From Tricholoma matsutake (taxonomy: Eukaryota > Basidiomycota > Agaricomycetes > Agaricales > Tricholomataceae), in the NCBI GenBank assembly GCA_026075535.2, contig AP026539.1:1798001-1862000 (forward strand): a stretch of DNA of 64,000 nt. The letters run 5' to 3'. Both the position numbers and the translations under genes were made by a program. Below are positions 31,350-43,593 of this stretch, one piece after another. Position 1 is the first letter of the stretch, and each line of letters opens with the position of its first letter. The notes under the pieces were generated by a model that was given only the letters and a program-made list of their open reading frames with translations, did not search any database and was not told where the DNA came from.

Positions 31350-34300
31350 CCCTTTTATGCCTCGACTTCCAGGCGAGAAAATATTGTGTCTGTCCCCTCC
31401 ATGAAATTATGGTAAGGCTGGAATCTCATCCCCTCATACACCATTCTTGCAATGTGACATGGAACATTCAGATTATGTTTAAAGAATTGGGCAATCGTGT
31501 TATGCACTCACTTACAATTCTCTTTGGGCTCCCACAAATTATTTTCATCGGTATAGTTTTTCCACTTTATTAAGAACTCCAATTTGTTCCGTCGAAGACA
31601 TGAGTCTAGAATTTCTTCAACTATGTATTCTGGAGCACCTTCTACTATGATCAGAGGTTGCAGAGTAGTTTGTTGGCCAGCAATAGTAGGTGGGTGGTAA
31701 GGGCATAGGTGGGATATGTTAATCTCGGGATCAATCTTGAATGATCAGGGTAATTTTAGCACTACCACATTAGGCGAGATCACTTTAGAGACTGCATATG
31801 GGCCAACTTGTTTCTCCATAAGTTTCCTTGAAGGTCATGGAATATTCAGGTCCTTGGTACTTAGCCACACCAAGTCACCAACTTTGTACTCTGGATTGTG
31901 CACTCGAGTACGATCTGTGTTTTGCATCATGTCATCACATGCTTTCTTCAATGCCACCTCTGCTTCCTCTTGTACCTTTTGCATCTTAGATACAAAGTCT
32001 TCTACTGATTGTACTTTGACTTCCCTTCTGGGTTCTACTCCCATGCAAGGATGATATCCATAATTTGCAAAAAAGGGTGACATATGAGTAGCCAAATGGA
32101 ATTTATTATTGTGGGAAAACTCGGCAATTGCCAGCCACTCAGGCCAGTCAGTTTGTTGGTAGTTGACAAACATACATAGGTACTGCTCCAACTCCTGGTT
32201 CATCTCTGTCTGCCCATCAGTCTGTGGGTGATATGCCATAGATAATTTAGTTTGAATTCCCAATATGGTGTTCTCGCATAAACATGGAAGCAAATTGTGG
32301 TCCATGATCAGAGATAACAGTATTGGGTAACCCATGTAACTGCCATACCTGATTTAGATAGAGGCACGCCAAGCCCAATGATGAAGTTTCTGTAGTAGTA
32401 GGAATAATATGGACCTCCTTGGTGAAGCAGTCACATACTACAAATATTGCATTGTACCCCTGAGCCTCGGGTAATCCAGTGATAAAATCCACACATATAT
32501 CTCGCCATGGCACTTTAAGTATAGGGTTTGGCATTAACTTTCCTGCAGGTTTCTCTGGAAATTTCTTCCCCTCATGCATGTATCACATCCATCCATATAC
32601 CCAAACATATGCTTCAAAATTCCAGGCCACCAATAATTTCTCATTACTAATTCCAATGTCTTCCATCTTCCTGGGTGTCTGGCAGTCAGTGTATTATGAT
32701 GTAACCAGATGATCTCCCTTTGCAAATCCTGATCTTTCAGTACATACACCTTTCCTCAAAATAACACCAACCCTTGTTCCTCAGCCCATTCACCTCCTTT
32801 AATATTACCTTTCTTCTCTCCCTTCAGAGCTTTCATGGCTTCCACTACTTCATCGTCCATTTCCGAACATTGTCTATTTTAGACAACATTTCTGTCTCCG
32901 AGCTATCTATTAATAGATGCCCTTGATGCATAGTGCAAATGCAAAAGTATTTGGGTTTGAGGAAGGTAACATTCTTATTGTCCTCCTCCACCCCCCTTTT
33001 ATGATCAATACATCTGGATAATGCATCTGCTTTCCTCATTAAGCTTCCCACTTTGTGGACCAAGTGAAAATTGAAATGCAATAGGAATAGCGCCCAATGT
33101 GCTTGCCAGCAATTAAGCTTTTTAGCAGACATGAAGTATTGCAGATTTTGATGATCCATCCAGATCTCAATCTGATGCATACATCCCTCCAAATAATGCC
33201 TCCATGCCTCCAATGCTCATATTATCCCCAACATCTCTTTGTCATGCTCATCATAATTCCTCTCCACATCATTCAACCCTCAGGACAAATATGCACAAGG
33301 ATGCCATTTGTCATCTTTGCACAGCATTGATAATACTGCTCCAGTAGCAAAGTTGGATGCATCTGATTCCACTTGTAAAGGGCATGTGAAATCTACCGGG
33401 GCTAACATTGGTTCCTCCACAAACTTCCTCTTCAGCTCAAACACTGTCTGCTGCTGCTCTCCCCCCCCCTCCACACTACTCCTGTTCACATAAGGTTATG
33501 TAAGTGTGCAGCAATTTTGGAAAAATTATGCAAAAAGTGATGATAGTAATTTGTGAGTCCCAAGAAAGCTTGAACCTCTTTGACATGGGTGGGTGCAGGC
33601 CAATCTGTGATCGCCTGTACCTTAATTGGATCCATTTTGATACTGTCAGGGCTGATCAATAATCCTAGGAACTCGATCTCACTTGCCCCAAACACACACT
33701 TCTCCAGTTTCAAAAATAGATCATTCTCCACTAGCCTCCATAGCACCTTGTGCACTATCGCCTCATGTTTTTCTTCATCCTCCATGAATATCAGAATGTT
33801 GTAAATAAATATTATTACCACGCCTTTGTCTATTACGTCCTTGAAAATGTTGTTCATCATATTTTGGAAGGTCGGGGGACTATTAGTCATCCCAAAAAAC
33901 ATGACAAGCAGCTTGAAGGATCCTCAATGCACGGCAAATGCAGCCTTCCACTCATCTCCTTTCTTTTTCATACATTGTTGTATCCCCATCATAAATCCAA
34001 TTTTGTAAAGACCTTGGCTTTTCCCAATGTGTCAATTATTTCTGAGATCAATGGCAGGGGGTATGCATTCTTCACTGTCCACTCATTCAAATACCTATAA
34101 TCTGTACACATCCTCTTCCTCTGATCTTTCTTTGGTATGAAGAATATTGGTGACGTCTGTGGCAATTTTGAAGGTCATATGTATCCTTTGCACAATTACT
34201 CCTTCAGGAATGCATCCACTTCTTCTTGTTCCATCAGAGATAATGGATATACCTTCGACTTCTTTGGCACAAACCCTGGCTTCATCTCAATCACATGATC

Positions 34301-35214
34301 CCATGGCTTCCACACCGGCATTCACTCAGACTCCTTCTTCTGGAACACTGACAGATATTCATGATACACTTTGGCACCCACTCTTCCACTGGCTTCTCCA
34401 CCTTCATGATATTCTTGTCCCATGACTGTCCTCCACGAATTGCTCTAAAGGTTTGCTTCTGCTCTTCTTTCTTGGTCACAATCAGAAGTTCCCCATTTGG
34501 CATTTCCTCATCCTCCACTTCCTCCATTGTAACAGAATACTTCCTCAGACGTTCTTTCTCTCTCTTTTTCCTTTTTTCCTTCTTTATCTTCCTCCCATAC
34601 ACATTATATTCCTTAGGACAATGAGTCATTTGTACTTTCCCAGTTTTCCAATCAATTTTGGGATTATGCTTCCATAACCATGGACATCCTATTATTAGAT
34701 TGGTTTTCCCAAGATTGGACACTTCAAATATGGCCTGTTCCTGATGCTCCTGATACTTTAGTACCATGGTCACCTCCTTCTTGATAGTTCCTCCACGATT
34801 GACTGTTATGTCAATATTGTACACCATTATAGGTTGCGCCAGTTTGTGTGTGCTAATACAGTTTCCAGTAATTAAGGACCAATTAATGAATAATCCTGTA
34901 GCACCACTATCAAGCAATGCTTCCACATCAATCGCTGCATGTGTGTCCACTGTCTTCAGTCCCACAGTCAAGGTAATTTCAGGTTCTATTTGTGCAGAGC
35001 GATTAAAGAATTTAGGGGTTTTCAGAAATAGTGCTTGGCAATTTTCTTTGTCATGTGATTGACAATGGTTGAACTCCTCCTTGTCACATGATTCACAATG
35101 ATTGTACTCATCAATTTCCTTTTCTGGTTTGCTCTGGGTTTCCTCGGATACTAATACATTGTAACAATTCTGGGTCACCAATGGGGAAACCTTCACTGGG
35201 ACTCTTCCACACAA
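31350..35214 (-). pseudogene. Gypsy-B1 pol, multiply disrupted
   Basis: Recognisable pieces in at least five frames: protease LLDSGATGLFIN and IIGCPWLWKHNP (near 34900-34690); RT with MFFGMTNSPPTFQNM (33902) and a catalytic box reading IIFIYNILIF, so both expected aspartates are lost; RNase H IWMDHQNLQYFMSAKK (33150); integrase HHNTLTARHPGRWKTLE (32690), FITGLPEAQGY (32530), ISDHGPQF (32300), HPQTDGQTE (32240); chromodomain PEYIVEEILDS (31650). Compare the nearly intact copy at 47370-50998. Confidence 0.9.
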
Positions 35215-35286
35215 TTCTTCTGCCTGCTTCTTCTGGCTTCACTTCCTCAATTGTAGCTTCCCTAATTTTTCTTTTCTGCCTACAAT

Positions 35287-36279
35287 TCATCCTAACTGCC
35301 CACAGTTAAAACATTTAAGTGGGGCTTGTCTCCCTGCTTGATCAACCTCCATTGCCTCTGCTGGTGCTGCTGACTCCATAACTATAGGTGTCACTGCCAT
35401 GGCTGGTGGCTGAGCCCTCAGAGTTTGTGCCTGAGGCACCTTTCCTTTCTCGGACTTTCCTCCTGATGGCTTTCCAAATTTACTACTTCTGTACATCAAC
35501 TTCGACTCTGCCTGTTCCTGCTGATATTGCCAGTCAAGGCACATCGCCCAATTATACCACTCATCCAACTTCTCTGGCATAGAAGGTAGTCAGTAGATAG
35601 ACTTTAATAAAGAGGGATTTAGTCCTGCTTTCAAAAACTCTACCAACGCTGCTTCTCCCATATCTGTTTGCAAAGCTTCTGCTTTGAATTGCAAAATAAA
35701 TTCATCTGCCATTAGGGAACCTTGGTGCATGGTTTTTAATTTAGCATTGGCTGTCGCCTTTGGATTAGGGTCTCCAAACTGTGCCTCCAATCTCTCCAGA
35801 AATTCCTTGAAGGTTGCAATGGTTTATGTCCCATGGCAATTTGATTAATAGCCTCATTTCTCCAGAACTGTGCTTTCCCCTGCTGAATGTATGAGAGAGC
35901 AAACATAATCCTAGACTCAGCTGTATGAAACTCTGGCTTCCTCCCATGGATGTACAATACTATAGAGCTGATGAAGGATTTTGTATTCTCCATGGCACCA
36001 TCAAAGATTTGTGGGGGATGCATACTTAGGTAAGCACACTTTTCCATTTCCAGATCTCTCTGCTGTCTCATCCTCCTGCGACATCCACTCCACCATCTCC
36101 TCCATCTCATCATCTCTTTCTACTATTGTCTCTGGCTGTACTTCTGCTTGTCTGGGCTGTGATGCTGCCAACACTGACACTAATTGCAACATTTGTGCCA
36201 TAAGCCCAACAATCTTCGCCTCTAGCACTGTTGTGGGAATGGGATTAGGACTGGGATTAGAAGTTGAGGGTTCAGACAT
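35287..36279 (-). pseudogene. Gypsy-B1 gag, disrupted
   Basis: Starts MSEPSTSNPSPNP at 36279. A frameshift near 36010, capsid segment SFISSIVLYIHGRKPEF and AQFWRNEAINQIA, another shift near 35800, then SLMADEFILQFKAEAL ending SIY and TGA at 35590-35592, followed in frame by MPEKLDEWYNWAM and the knuckle start CFNCGQLG. Relative to copy B2 about 11 bases are missing in the knuckle. The TGA followed by CTA is shared exactly with copy B2. Confidence 0.88.
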
Positions 36280-36651
36280 AACAGGTAGATCTGTTATGTA
36301 TCACTTCTTTGGCTAGGGTGCCTGATCTTGGAGTTATCACTGAATTCGGCTTGTAACTAAAATAGTCATCTGAATAGAGTAATGTAAATCATAACTAAAC
36401 CAGATCCACTCAGTTGTCTGGTTGCAGCTGTCCTAATGACAAGTGCTGCCTCTCAATCACTGGTGGTCACAATGTAAGGCGAGGCCTGGCGTTGGCTTAC
36501 AAAAGAAAAGGTAGATTACATATATAAAAGTACTTCTGGCTTGTGCTGAAAGGATGAGTAATCAGATGTGGTGCAGTGAAACAATGATGTATGCACAAGT
36601 AAGAGAAGGCACACTGATATTGGAAGTTGTGTTCTTCTGTTAGGGCAACAC

Positions 36652-37077
36652 TATAAGGGCAACCTAAGCCTCTAGCAAAGGGAAATCCGAAGTTAAAATT
36701 ATACTACATAATACAGGCATTGGGGACACACCTAGCAAAGGGAAATCTGAAGAGAAAACTCTAAGGATCCCCTTGCTGATGCCCAGTATATGTGAAGACA
36801 ACAAAAATCAAATATAACCTAAAAATAGAAAAAGGCGGAGATAGGCAGATCAAGGCCGCCGAATGACATCATACCAAGGGGTATGTGTCGGAAGGGGTAC
36901 TCTGCCTCTAAATATAAAAGTGTCAACATGTACAAACATGATAGCAAGGGAAAATTAGTAATAAAATCCGGAAAAATCATAGAAAATGAAGAATAGAAGG
37001 AAATGAGGCGGGGAAAAATATAGGACAAACATAAAAAATAGGAAAAACACACAGGGCACTCCCCTAGTCCCCTTACA
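36652..37077 (-). repeat. Solo LTR of family Gypsy-A inside the Gypsy-B1 LTR
   Basis: 426 bases, TATAAGGG...CCCTTACA on the plus strand, with a perfect duplication AACAC at 36647-36651 and 37078-37082. It splits the 5' LTR of Gypsy-B1 just after TGTTAGGGC, so family A was active after Gypsy-B1 inserted. Confidence 0.97.
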
Positions 37078-37470
37078 AACACCCACTATCTGCTAGCTAA
37101 GACCATGCGGGTTCTCTCTACAAGAAGGGGGTGGGATCCACGTGTGTGATGGGGGAATTGATGGTTTTGATGTGAGGGGTTATTAATAGGTGAGTTTGTT
37201 GAGATAGGCCATTCACACCACAAGCGTAGGTGGAATACCTAAGAGAACACAACTGGGGTCCCTTAGGTGTATATTTTGGGTTTATATACTATGTTACATA
37301 TATTGTACATTGTGGTTACCAACAAATGCATATATGCACATACATCTTGATGTGTGTGAAATAAAATTCTCATGCTATCAAAGTGTAGTGTCATTTGGCA
37401 TCATTGGGTGTAATTTGACATAGTAAAATAAAAACGAAATTTTATTAGGTAATGGGGCAGTTTCCTAACA

Positions 37471-37755
37471 GCACTGAGTGAGTGGACTTATCAGTAATCC
37501 AACACAGAATTGTCAAAATGAGCTACAGTGTTTGAATCATCCACAAGTGCACCCACAGAGACAAGTCAGACTGCCAAGTTTGGAATGTAGAGTGCATTAC
37601 ATAATATGATTGGTGCACCCTGAGAAATTCTTAATTTGATGTCACTGACACCAATAGCAGCAATTGAAGAACCTTCAACTCCTATCACAGATTGAGATGG
37701 GATAGGACATAGGGTTAGAAGTCCAATTTGTCAGGTGATATATGTACAGTCATTC
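37471..37755 (-). pseudogene. Copia-1 protease region
   Basis: Minus-strand words TVHISPDKLDF (37750-37715) and, after frameshifts, a match to the DDSNATAHFDNS segment of Copia-2. Copia-2 has the full TDTGASVHISPDKLDF, so the active-site DTG is just missing here at the junction with Copia-3. Confidence 0.75.
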
Positions 37756-37789
37756 CTGAATAAACAGAAAGCAAAACAGGACTGTGGGT

Positions 37790-39043
37790 TGGGACATATA
37801 TTACCAACAATGGGGAACTAAAGTCAGATAAAATGGAAGTGTGGCTCAAAACACATGGAACTGACCATAGGTTTACAGCCCCATACACTTCAGCACATAT
37901 TGGCTGAGTCAAATGTATGCACTGGACACTGATGGAAAGGCATGCACAATGCACATCCACACAAACTTACCACCATACCTCTGGGATGAGTTGTATTTAG
38001 CTGCATCACATCTAGTGTTTTAAGGTCTGGTCCTACAGACTAAAAAAAGACCAGGAACCAAACCAAACCTAACTGACTTTAACTGGACTGTCAGTCACAG
38101 TTAAGGTCTGGTTATGGGCAGTTACAGTTACAGTCTTTCAGATCTCAAAAACATCATTAACCACACAAAAACCAGTTTAAATTGATTAAACTACACCCCC
38201 ATGTCCCCACACATATTTGCCTCAATTTTGCTCCCTGATTCATTAAAAACAGTTGAGAATTGAAAAAGATATGACCAAAACCATTTTACTACAGGTATTT
38301 TGTTGTGATTTGAATGACTTTGATTGTACTGCTTATAACTTGTGCTACACAAAAGTTGGGTACAATTGAATATTATCCAAGACATAACAATGACACATAT
38401 AAACATCTGTATTATGTATATTTGATTCATTCGACAGCTATGACCAGTTGCAACCACATATGAGAAACTATGACCACAACTGACCTACTAAAAACATGTG
38501 CTTTTGTTTCTGTCATATCTCAATCATAGTCTGATGAAATCTCTTAAAAGTTGGACCATTCTTTGGGAAACCGTAACATCTATCCGGTCATACAACGGCT
38601 AAAATGTCCAAGTTGTAGTTGCTGAGATACATATGGGTTATATTGGTACAAGAACTTTTACAACAAAAAACTGGTCTTAACCAGTCTTTTTTCAGTCTAT
38701 CAACTGAAAAAGACTGGTCTTAGTCAGTCCAGTTAGGCTCCCCAAATCTCAGGGTCAGTCCTAGACCAGTTACAGTTATGGTCTACCCATCATAGGGTCA
38801 AAAACCAAACCAAACTGAACCTTAAAACACTGATTGCATCTTCATGCCAAAACTACAAGATGTTCACTACAAGGTTTGACACCTTGGGAAATGTGGTATG
38901 AATGGCCACTAGACAACTCTTACATAAAAGAGATGGGGTGTAAAGTGTTTGTTTTCATCCAAAACCAGAATAACCCCAAAATCTACGAATGGTCAATTGA
39001 GTGCATCTTTATTGGTTACAAACTGAAATCCAAAGTGTATTGA
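37790..39043 (+). pseudogene. Copia-3 integrase, split by hAT-2
   Basis: Core and C-terminal phrases: NGELKSDKMEVWLKTHG, FTAPYTSAHIG, TGA at 37905 where NGRVER is usual, then LPPYLWDELYLAASH in a shifted frame, interrupted by hAT-2, and HAKTTRCSLQGLTPWEMWYE, CKVFVFIQNQNNPKIYEWS, IECIFIGYKLKSKVY with TGA at 39041 where YRCYHRG is typical. Both stops are former CGA by comparison with sister copies. Integrase function lost. Confidence 0.85.
38013..38832. mobile_element. hAT-type non-autonomous element (hAT-2)
   Basis: 820 bases with inverted termini YAGTGTTTTAAGGT and subterminal AACCAAACCAAAC/GGTCTGGT words. Flanking octamers are ATCACATC (38005-38012) and ATTGCATC (38833-38840), differing only at the central dinucleotide (CA against TG), as expected if an original ATCGCATC was deaminated differently in each copy. 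It splits the integrase phrase AASHLHAKTT of Copia-3. No ORF. Confidence 0.85.
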
Positions 39044-39121
39044 TGTTACCATCATGGGACAGGTAAAGTCTGCAGTTCCTATCACATCAAATTTATTGAA
39101 ATTCATGAAAACTACACACTT

Positions 39122-39797
39122 ATGCCACCTACACCCTTTCCCCTTTTGCATACATCTGAATCAACTACTGAAGAACCATCACATACTTTTACCCTGGTTG
39201 AATTTGGTGATAATACACCAGATGTAGAGCCCTCAGAAATAGTACCCCCCAGAGTAGTACCACTCACTGAGCAGCCAATGGAGATGCCTCCTGTAGCACC
39301 TGTGGCTGGCCACTGGAAGGTATTGGTCCTCACAGATCTACATGGGTACAGTACCAACACCCACTGCTAAACATCCAAATGGTGGACAATCTACTACCAG
39401 ACTCAATAATGCAATATGTGACTCAAAGGATTCTGTGGAGCACTTAAGACACAAGGTATGGAACAGAGGAAAGTCTTAGAGGGACACCATAACATTGATG
39501 CTTCCAATCGCTTACCAGCCAATCATGATTGGCTTGAGACACTCTGGGAATCATTTGACAGCTGTGATCTCAGTGATGAGGCACATCAATTATATGCCCT
39601 GATCTTGGAGATGTCAGAGATAGACCCCGAATCACTTCAATTCAAAGATGATCTGTGCACCTGGGAGGAAGTGCAGAACTCCATTGATGCTAAGCATTGG
39701 AAGGAGGATTATTGTGATGAGCTCAAGTCTTTAAGGGATATGAGTGTATACACATTCCATGAGAATCAGTACCATCAGGGTAGTGCATATGCAAGGG
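39122..39797 (+). pseudogene. Copia-3 integrase-RT linker and start of RT
   Basis: Pro-rich linker TPFPLLHTSESTTEEPSH, then CDLSDEAHQLYALILEMSE, TWEEVQNSIDAKHWKEDY and CDELKSLRDMSVYTFHENQ. The last phrase corresponds to DELKSLKDMGVYKLIP in Copia-2 and marks the beginning of copia RT. The frame breaks at 39798 where Copia-2 is inserted. Confidence 0.8.
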
Positions 39798-39802
39798 ATG
39801 AC

Positions 39803-40157
39803 TATAGAAAATCAATCCTAGTGTAAAATCAGAGTTTAACTCAGTCTCTGTACAAGTGACTCAGATAATACAAGTACTGTACCTAGCATAATCAGAGTTT
39901 ATCTATAGGTACAGTAAGTAATGATCCATAATTGAGTGATAACAAATGCACTCACCTCAGTCTCTGTACAAGTGACTGAGGTGAACAGTTGACTGTCTAC
40001 TCTATATATATGTGAGGCCAGCTACACAAAGAATGAAAGGAATAAACAGCACAAATGTACCTATGAAATGACACATCAAAGAGATAAGCTATAAATAGTA
40101 CATTCATCAGAGGCATGATTGCATGTGCTCAAAGTGTGATAATGAGCATTCTCAACA
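39803..40157 (-). repeat. 3' LTR of Copia-2
   Basis: 355 bases; preceded on the minus strand by the purine-rich GTGAGGAGGAG (40158-40168). Contains two CACTTGTACAGAGACTGAG repeats and a TATATATA box (40005-40015). Confidence 0.92.
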
Positions 40158-40179
40158 CTCCTCCTCACCATGAGCACTC

Positions 40180-41552
40180 CTCCTCACATGGAATCGCATT
40201 AGCAGAGACCCAAGAAGTTCCTCAGGTAGGTAAATTGTTTAACATCAAGGGCCTTTGTGAACATGTCAGCAACATTTTGATGGGTATGCACATAATAGAG
40301 GCGCAAGTCATTAGATTGGACATGCTCACAGAGGAAATGGTATTTGTCAATATGTTTGACACAGGAGTGGAGAAGGGGGGTCTTCAGACAGGGTCTTTGT
40401 CACTGAATTGTCACAGTAAATAGTTGTTGGGATTGTCTGTTGATAACTGATGGAATGTAGAAGAGTGCGCAGCCAAATACACTCTTTAGCTGCTTCAAAC
40501 ACAGCTATGTATTCAGCTTCACAAGATGAGGTGGCAACAACTTTCTGTTTACAGGATGTCCAAGAGACAGCACCAGACCCAAGAGAACAAACATAGCCTC
40601 CAATGCTGTGACACATATCAAGGCAATTAGCCCAGTCAGAGTCACTAAAAGCATGAAGATTTATGGGGAGATCACCACCAAGATAGAGTTTCAGATCCCT
40701 TGTCCCCTTGATGTATCTCACCAACAGCCCAATGTTTGAAAGAGTAACAGTTGAGATACTGTGATAGTTGTTGTACTGCATGTGAAATGTCGGGATGAGT
40801 AGAAATTGCCAAGTATAGGAGACATCCCAAGTGATCAATATGGGAGTTTAGAGAGCTGTAGATGGTCTTCTGAGGAAATGAGCTGAGGGTTAGGCCATCA
40901 TAGTTTGGAACCAGGCTCTAGAGGCACAGAGACTGGGTGTGCTTCCTTCTGACTAAATTGTTTGACTATCTTGTCAATAAGTGCCATCTGTGAAAGTGCA
41001 ATGGTACATGTGGCCCAGTCCCAAGATACAGCAATCCCTACAATAAAATGTGCTGTCCCCAGCTCAGAAATAGTCCAGACCTTACACATCTGGTCTTTAA
41101 ACTGCTCATTCTCCCCCTTTGAATCAGCAATTGACAGGTAATTGTCAACATGAACTGCCGCAATAATGATGCAAGAGTCCAATCTGTGATAGTATATACA
41201 AGACTCACAAGATATTCAAGTAAATCCCCATTTAATCATCTGTGCATTAAGCATCTGATTCCATATTTGTCTGCTCTGTTTCATACCATACAACCCACAT
41301 TGAAGTTCCCATACCCAGTCCTCCTTTCTGGGTTCTTCAAAGTCAGATGCTTGTTGCATGTATTGTACTTCATCATCTGGTAAAAACCCATATAGGAAAG
41401 CTGTCTTTATGTCAATCTGTTGTGCATCCCAACCCAAAGAGGCAGCAATACACAACAGGATCCGCCAAGATTCCATGCATGCCCATGCACGCAGTGGGTG
41501 AGGTGGTTTTAGTATAGTCTCTACCATATATTTCTTCATTGCCTTTGAATAC
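40180..41552 (-). pseudogene. Copia-2 reverse transcriptase and RNase H
   Basis: RT: MESWRILLCIAASLGWDAQQ, IDIKTAFLYGFLPDDE, WELQCGLYGMKQSRQIWNQ (41557-41216), then AAVHVDNYLSIADSKGE (41160): the catalytic box reads HVDN where Copia-3 keeps HVDD (60005). Then FIVGIAVSWD and LIDKIVKQFSQ. RNase H: YIKGTRDLKLYLGGDLP, AFSDSDWANCLD, WTSCKQKVVATSSCEAEYIA, TIYCDNS, ending FTKALDVKQF (40240). Several frameshifts. The RT would copy element RNA into cDNA. Confidence 0.88.
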
Positions 41553-42746
41553 GACACTTTGATAGGTTGTCTCCTTGGCTCAAAGGCCGATACACCATTC
41601 TAACCACATTCTAATCACATCGGCTAACTCCTACGAGGTCCCAGATGCAGCACAACCCAGTCTATCAATCATGATATCATATCGACTGCATCAAAACATC
41701 ACCAGCAACATTGATCGTACTGAGAAACCACATTGCACAACCTTAGGACTACCTCAAAAGCCCCTAAGATCCCTCTAAATGACCATCGCACATCCCCGAT
41801 CAACTTTGAACAAACCGCAACCGCAATCGAACATTGTCAACCATCGTCGAGTGTTATCAATCGATATCGAGAGACTACGAGTGACATTGGGCTCCACCTT
41901 CATTATCTGAATGGTGGAAGACCATGCACCAGGAAGTATTCCAACTTGTGCTCAAACCTGCTGATAGTAGGTCAGCCTCATTCCAAGTCCCTATTGCATA
42001 CAGAACCTGCTGGATGGATTATTGCAAGACTTAGTGCGGTTTATACACAAAGGACAGTCCCTTTTTAGTTCTATACCCTTTATTACTCTTTCATCATATG
42101 ATATATCTATTTCTTGTTCAGATTCCAGTCTCCTTTTTGACCTCGTGCCTTAACTCATATCTTTTGCCTCATGTTCTACACATGTTTCTTATACCATTTT
42201 AGGAAGTTTCTTTTAAAACATATAAACCTCTGTAGTATCTACTTGGAAATAACAAGAAATCGTCTTCACCTATTGTCTTGTATAAAGTTCTAAGAATCAG
42301 ATCTATCCTCAAAACAATCTAAGCTTCTATGAGTTTTCTCGATCGATGAGAAACCTCTGCGACCATCGTCATCCTCAATCTTTCTTCGATCCTCTGATTG
42401 TTAGCACTAGCAACCATTCCAACACTTCCTAGCCATCAGCTATAGCCTTCATATACTATCGACCTATCGAAAGGTCCTCAGAATTCACACTTCAACCATT
42501 GATGATAAAACTTGTTCTCCATCAATCTCGTCAATCGTCCTCGATATCAATCGATACCCCATCGGACCACATCAAACACCTTCATCTCTTATAGAACTAC
42601 CTTTACGACTAGTACCAACTAGTTGTCCTCTCATAGGTTGGACCACGAACATTTGGAACGTCTTGCATCCTTCCTCTAACTCATGCAAATATCATTGGTT
42701 GCCTCATCAGCTGTTTTGGTGGTTTTCCCAGGTGGAGTATCATCAA
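41553..42746 (-). repeat. R2: dispersed repeat inside Copia-2
   Basis: On the minus strand it starts TTGATGATACTC and ends AAAGTGTC, flanked by AATAC (41548-41552) and CATAC (42747-42751), a near-perfect 5-bp duplication. It interrupts Copia-2 RT in the codon after CWK, and the host frame resumes with VFKGNEE. Opening matches R3 (63869) almost base for base and R1 (12138) more loosely. No ORF; LTR-like in size (1.19 kb) and duplication length. Confidence 0.65.
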
Positions 42747-43593
42747 CATACTTTCCAGCAGATGGGCTTCCCAGTTTCATTTCACTTAATATGGAAGATT
42801 GGTTTCCCTTTTCAGATGTGCTTCCTCTGGGTACCTTGGCTCATGGAATGAGCTTGTAAACTCCCATGTCTTTCAGGGATTTCAACTCGTCAAGATGGCC
42901 TTCTCTATCTCTCAGCATCAACGGTGTTCTTAGCCTCCTCCCATGTCCTCGGTTCATCTTCAAACTGAAGGGATTCTTGATCAGAATCTGCCATCTCCAA
43001 GATCAGGGCTCAAAGCTGATGTGCCTGATCACCTAGATTGAGGTTATCTAATGATCAATGTAGGTCTTCAATGATGTCGTCCCGATCATGATTGATGGTC
43101 AGTGGGTTATTTCCATTAGTAGGGGAGGGTGTTTGATCAGGGCCAAGTGATCAAGCAGCTACCACAGTGGCACAACAAGAATGCTGTGCTTCTTTGATGC
43201 ATATGACAGATTCCTGAATGGCCATTGTTGTCCTAGTAGTGGTTGGTCCACTGTCAGGATGCCTCTTAGTATGGACAGGTATTCGAGAAGAACAGCACAG
43301 GGGTACAGGGGGTGCTAGCAGTGTCAGTGCTCATTTGCATCCATTGTTGACCTCAATGGTGGGGTTGTGGGCAGGGAAGGGATTATCATCATTGTCATTC
43401 ACAGGTAGGTATGTATGAGTAGGTTTATTGTCCTGAATATCCATGCATGTTGACTCGGAATGCAGGGCAGGAGGGATGTGTGGTGAATGGCCATCATGAC
43501 TCTCGAGGAATTTAACATGATACAAACTTTGGACCTTCCTAGGAGCCTGGTTGTAGCAATGGTATGATTTAGATTTGGAGTCGTAACCAATTA
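42747..43593 (-). pseudogene. Copia-2 integrase C-terminus and RT N-terminus
   Basis: IIGYDSKSKSYHCYNQAPRK and YHVKFLESHDGH (43590-43480) close the integrase. The RT start is DELKSLKDMGVYKLIP (42880-42830), a stop where R is usual, then KVPRGS and, shifted, GSPSAGKY. The region between is a low-similarity Pro/Ser linker with the stops expected of decay. Confidence 0.75.

Larger units (their letters stand above)
30943..37470 (-). mobile_element. Gypsy-B1: Ty3/gypsy chromovirus-type element, copy 1
   Basis: Flanked by a perfect 5-bp duplication GCACT (30938-30942 and 37471-37475). LTRs TGTTAAGG...CCTAACA at 30943-31343 and 36638-37470; the second is split by a solo family-A LTR. Internal order on the minus strand is gag, CCHC knuckle, protease, RT, RNase H, integrase, chromodomain. 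Without the nested LTR it is about 6.1 kb. It is heavily decayed (many frameshifts and TpG/CpA changes) compared with Gypsy-B2, which has the same structure at 46958-53174. Confidence 0.95.
29618..37755 (-). mobile_element. Copia-1: Ty1/copia fragment interrupted by a MITE and Gypsy-B1
   Basis: Minus-strand copia sequence lies on both sides of Gypsy-B1: protease region at 37471-37755 (VHISPDKLDF, DDSNTVAHFDNS), pre-integrase, integrase core and C-terminal domain at 30942-29618. The host sequence reads across the duplicated GCACT (30938-30942, 37471-37475). No LTRs remain: the 3' side is cut by a hAT fragment at 29617 and the 5' side abuts the oppositely oriented Copia-3 at about 37.76-37.79 kb. 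Confidence 0.85.

Noticed and set aside
37715..37960. 81-codon minus-strand frame spanning the Copia-1/Copia-3 junction
   Set aside because: Only its last dozen residues are copia protease; the rest is antisense to Copia-3 integrase.
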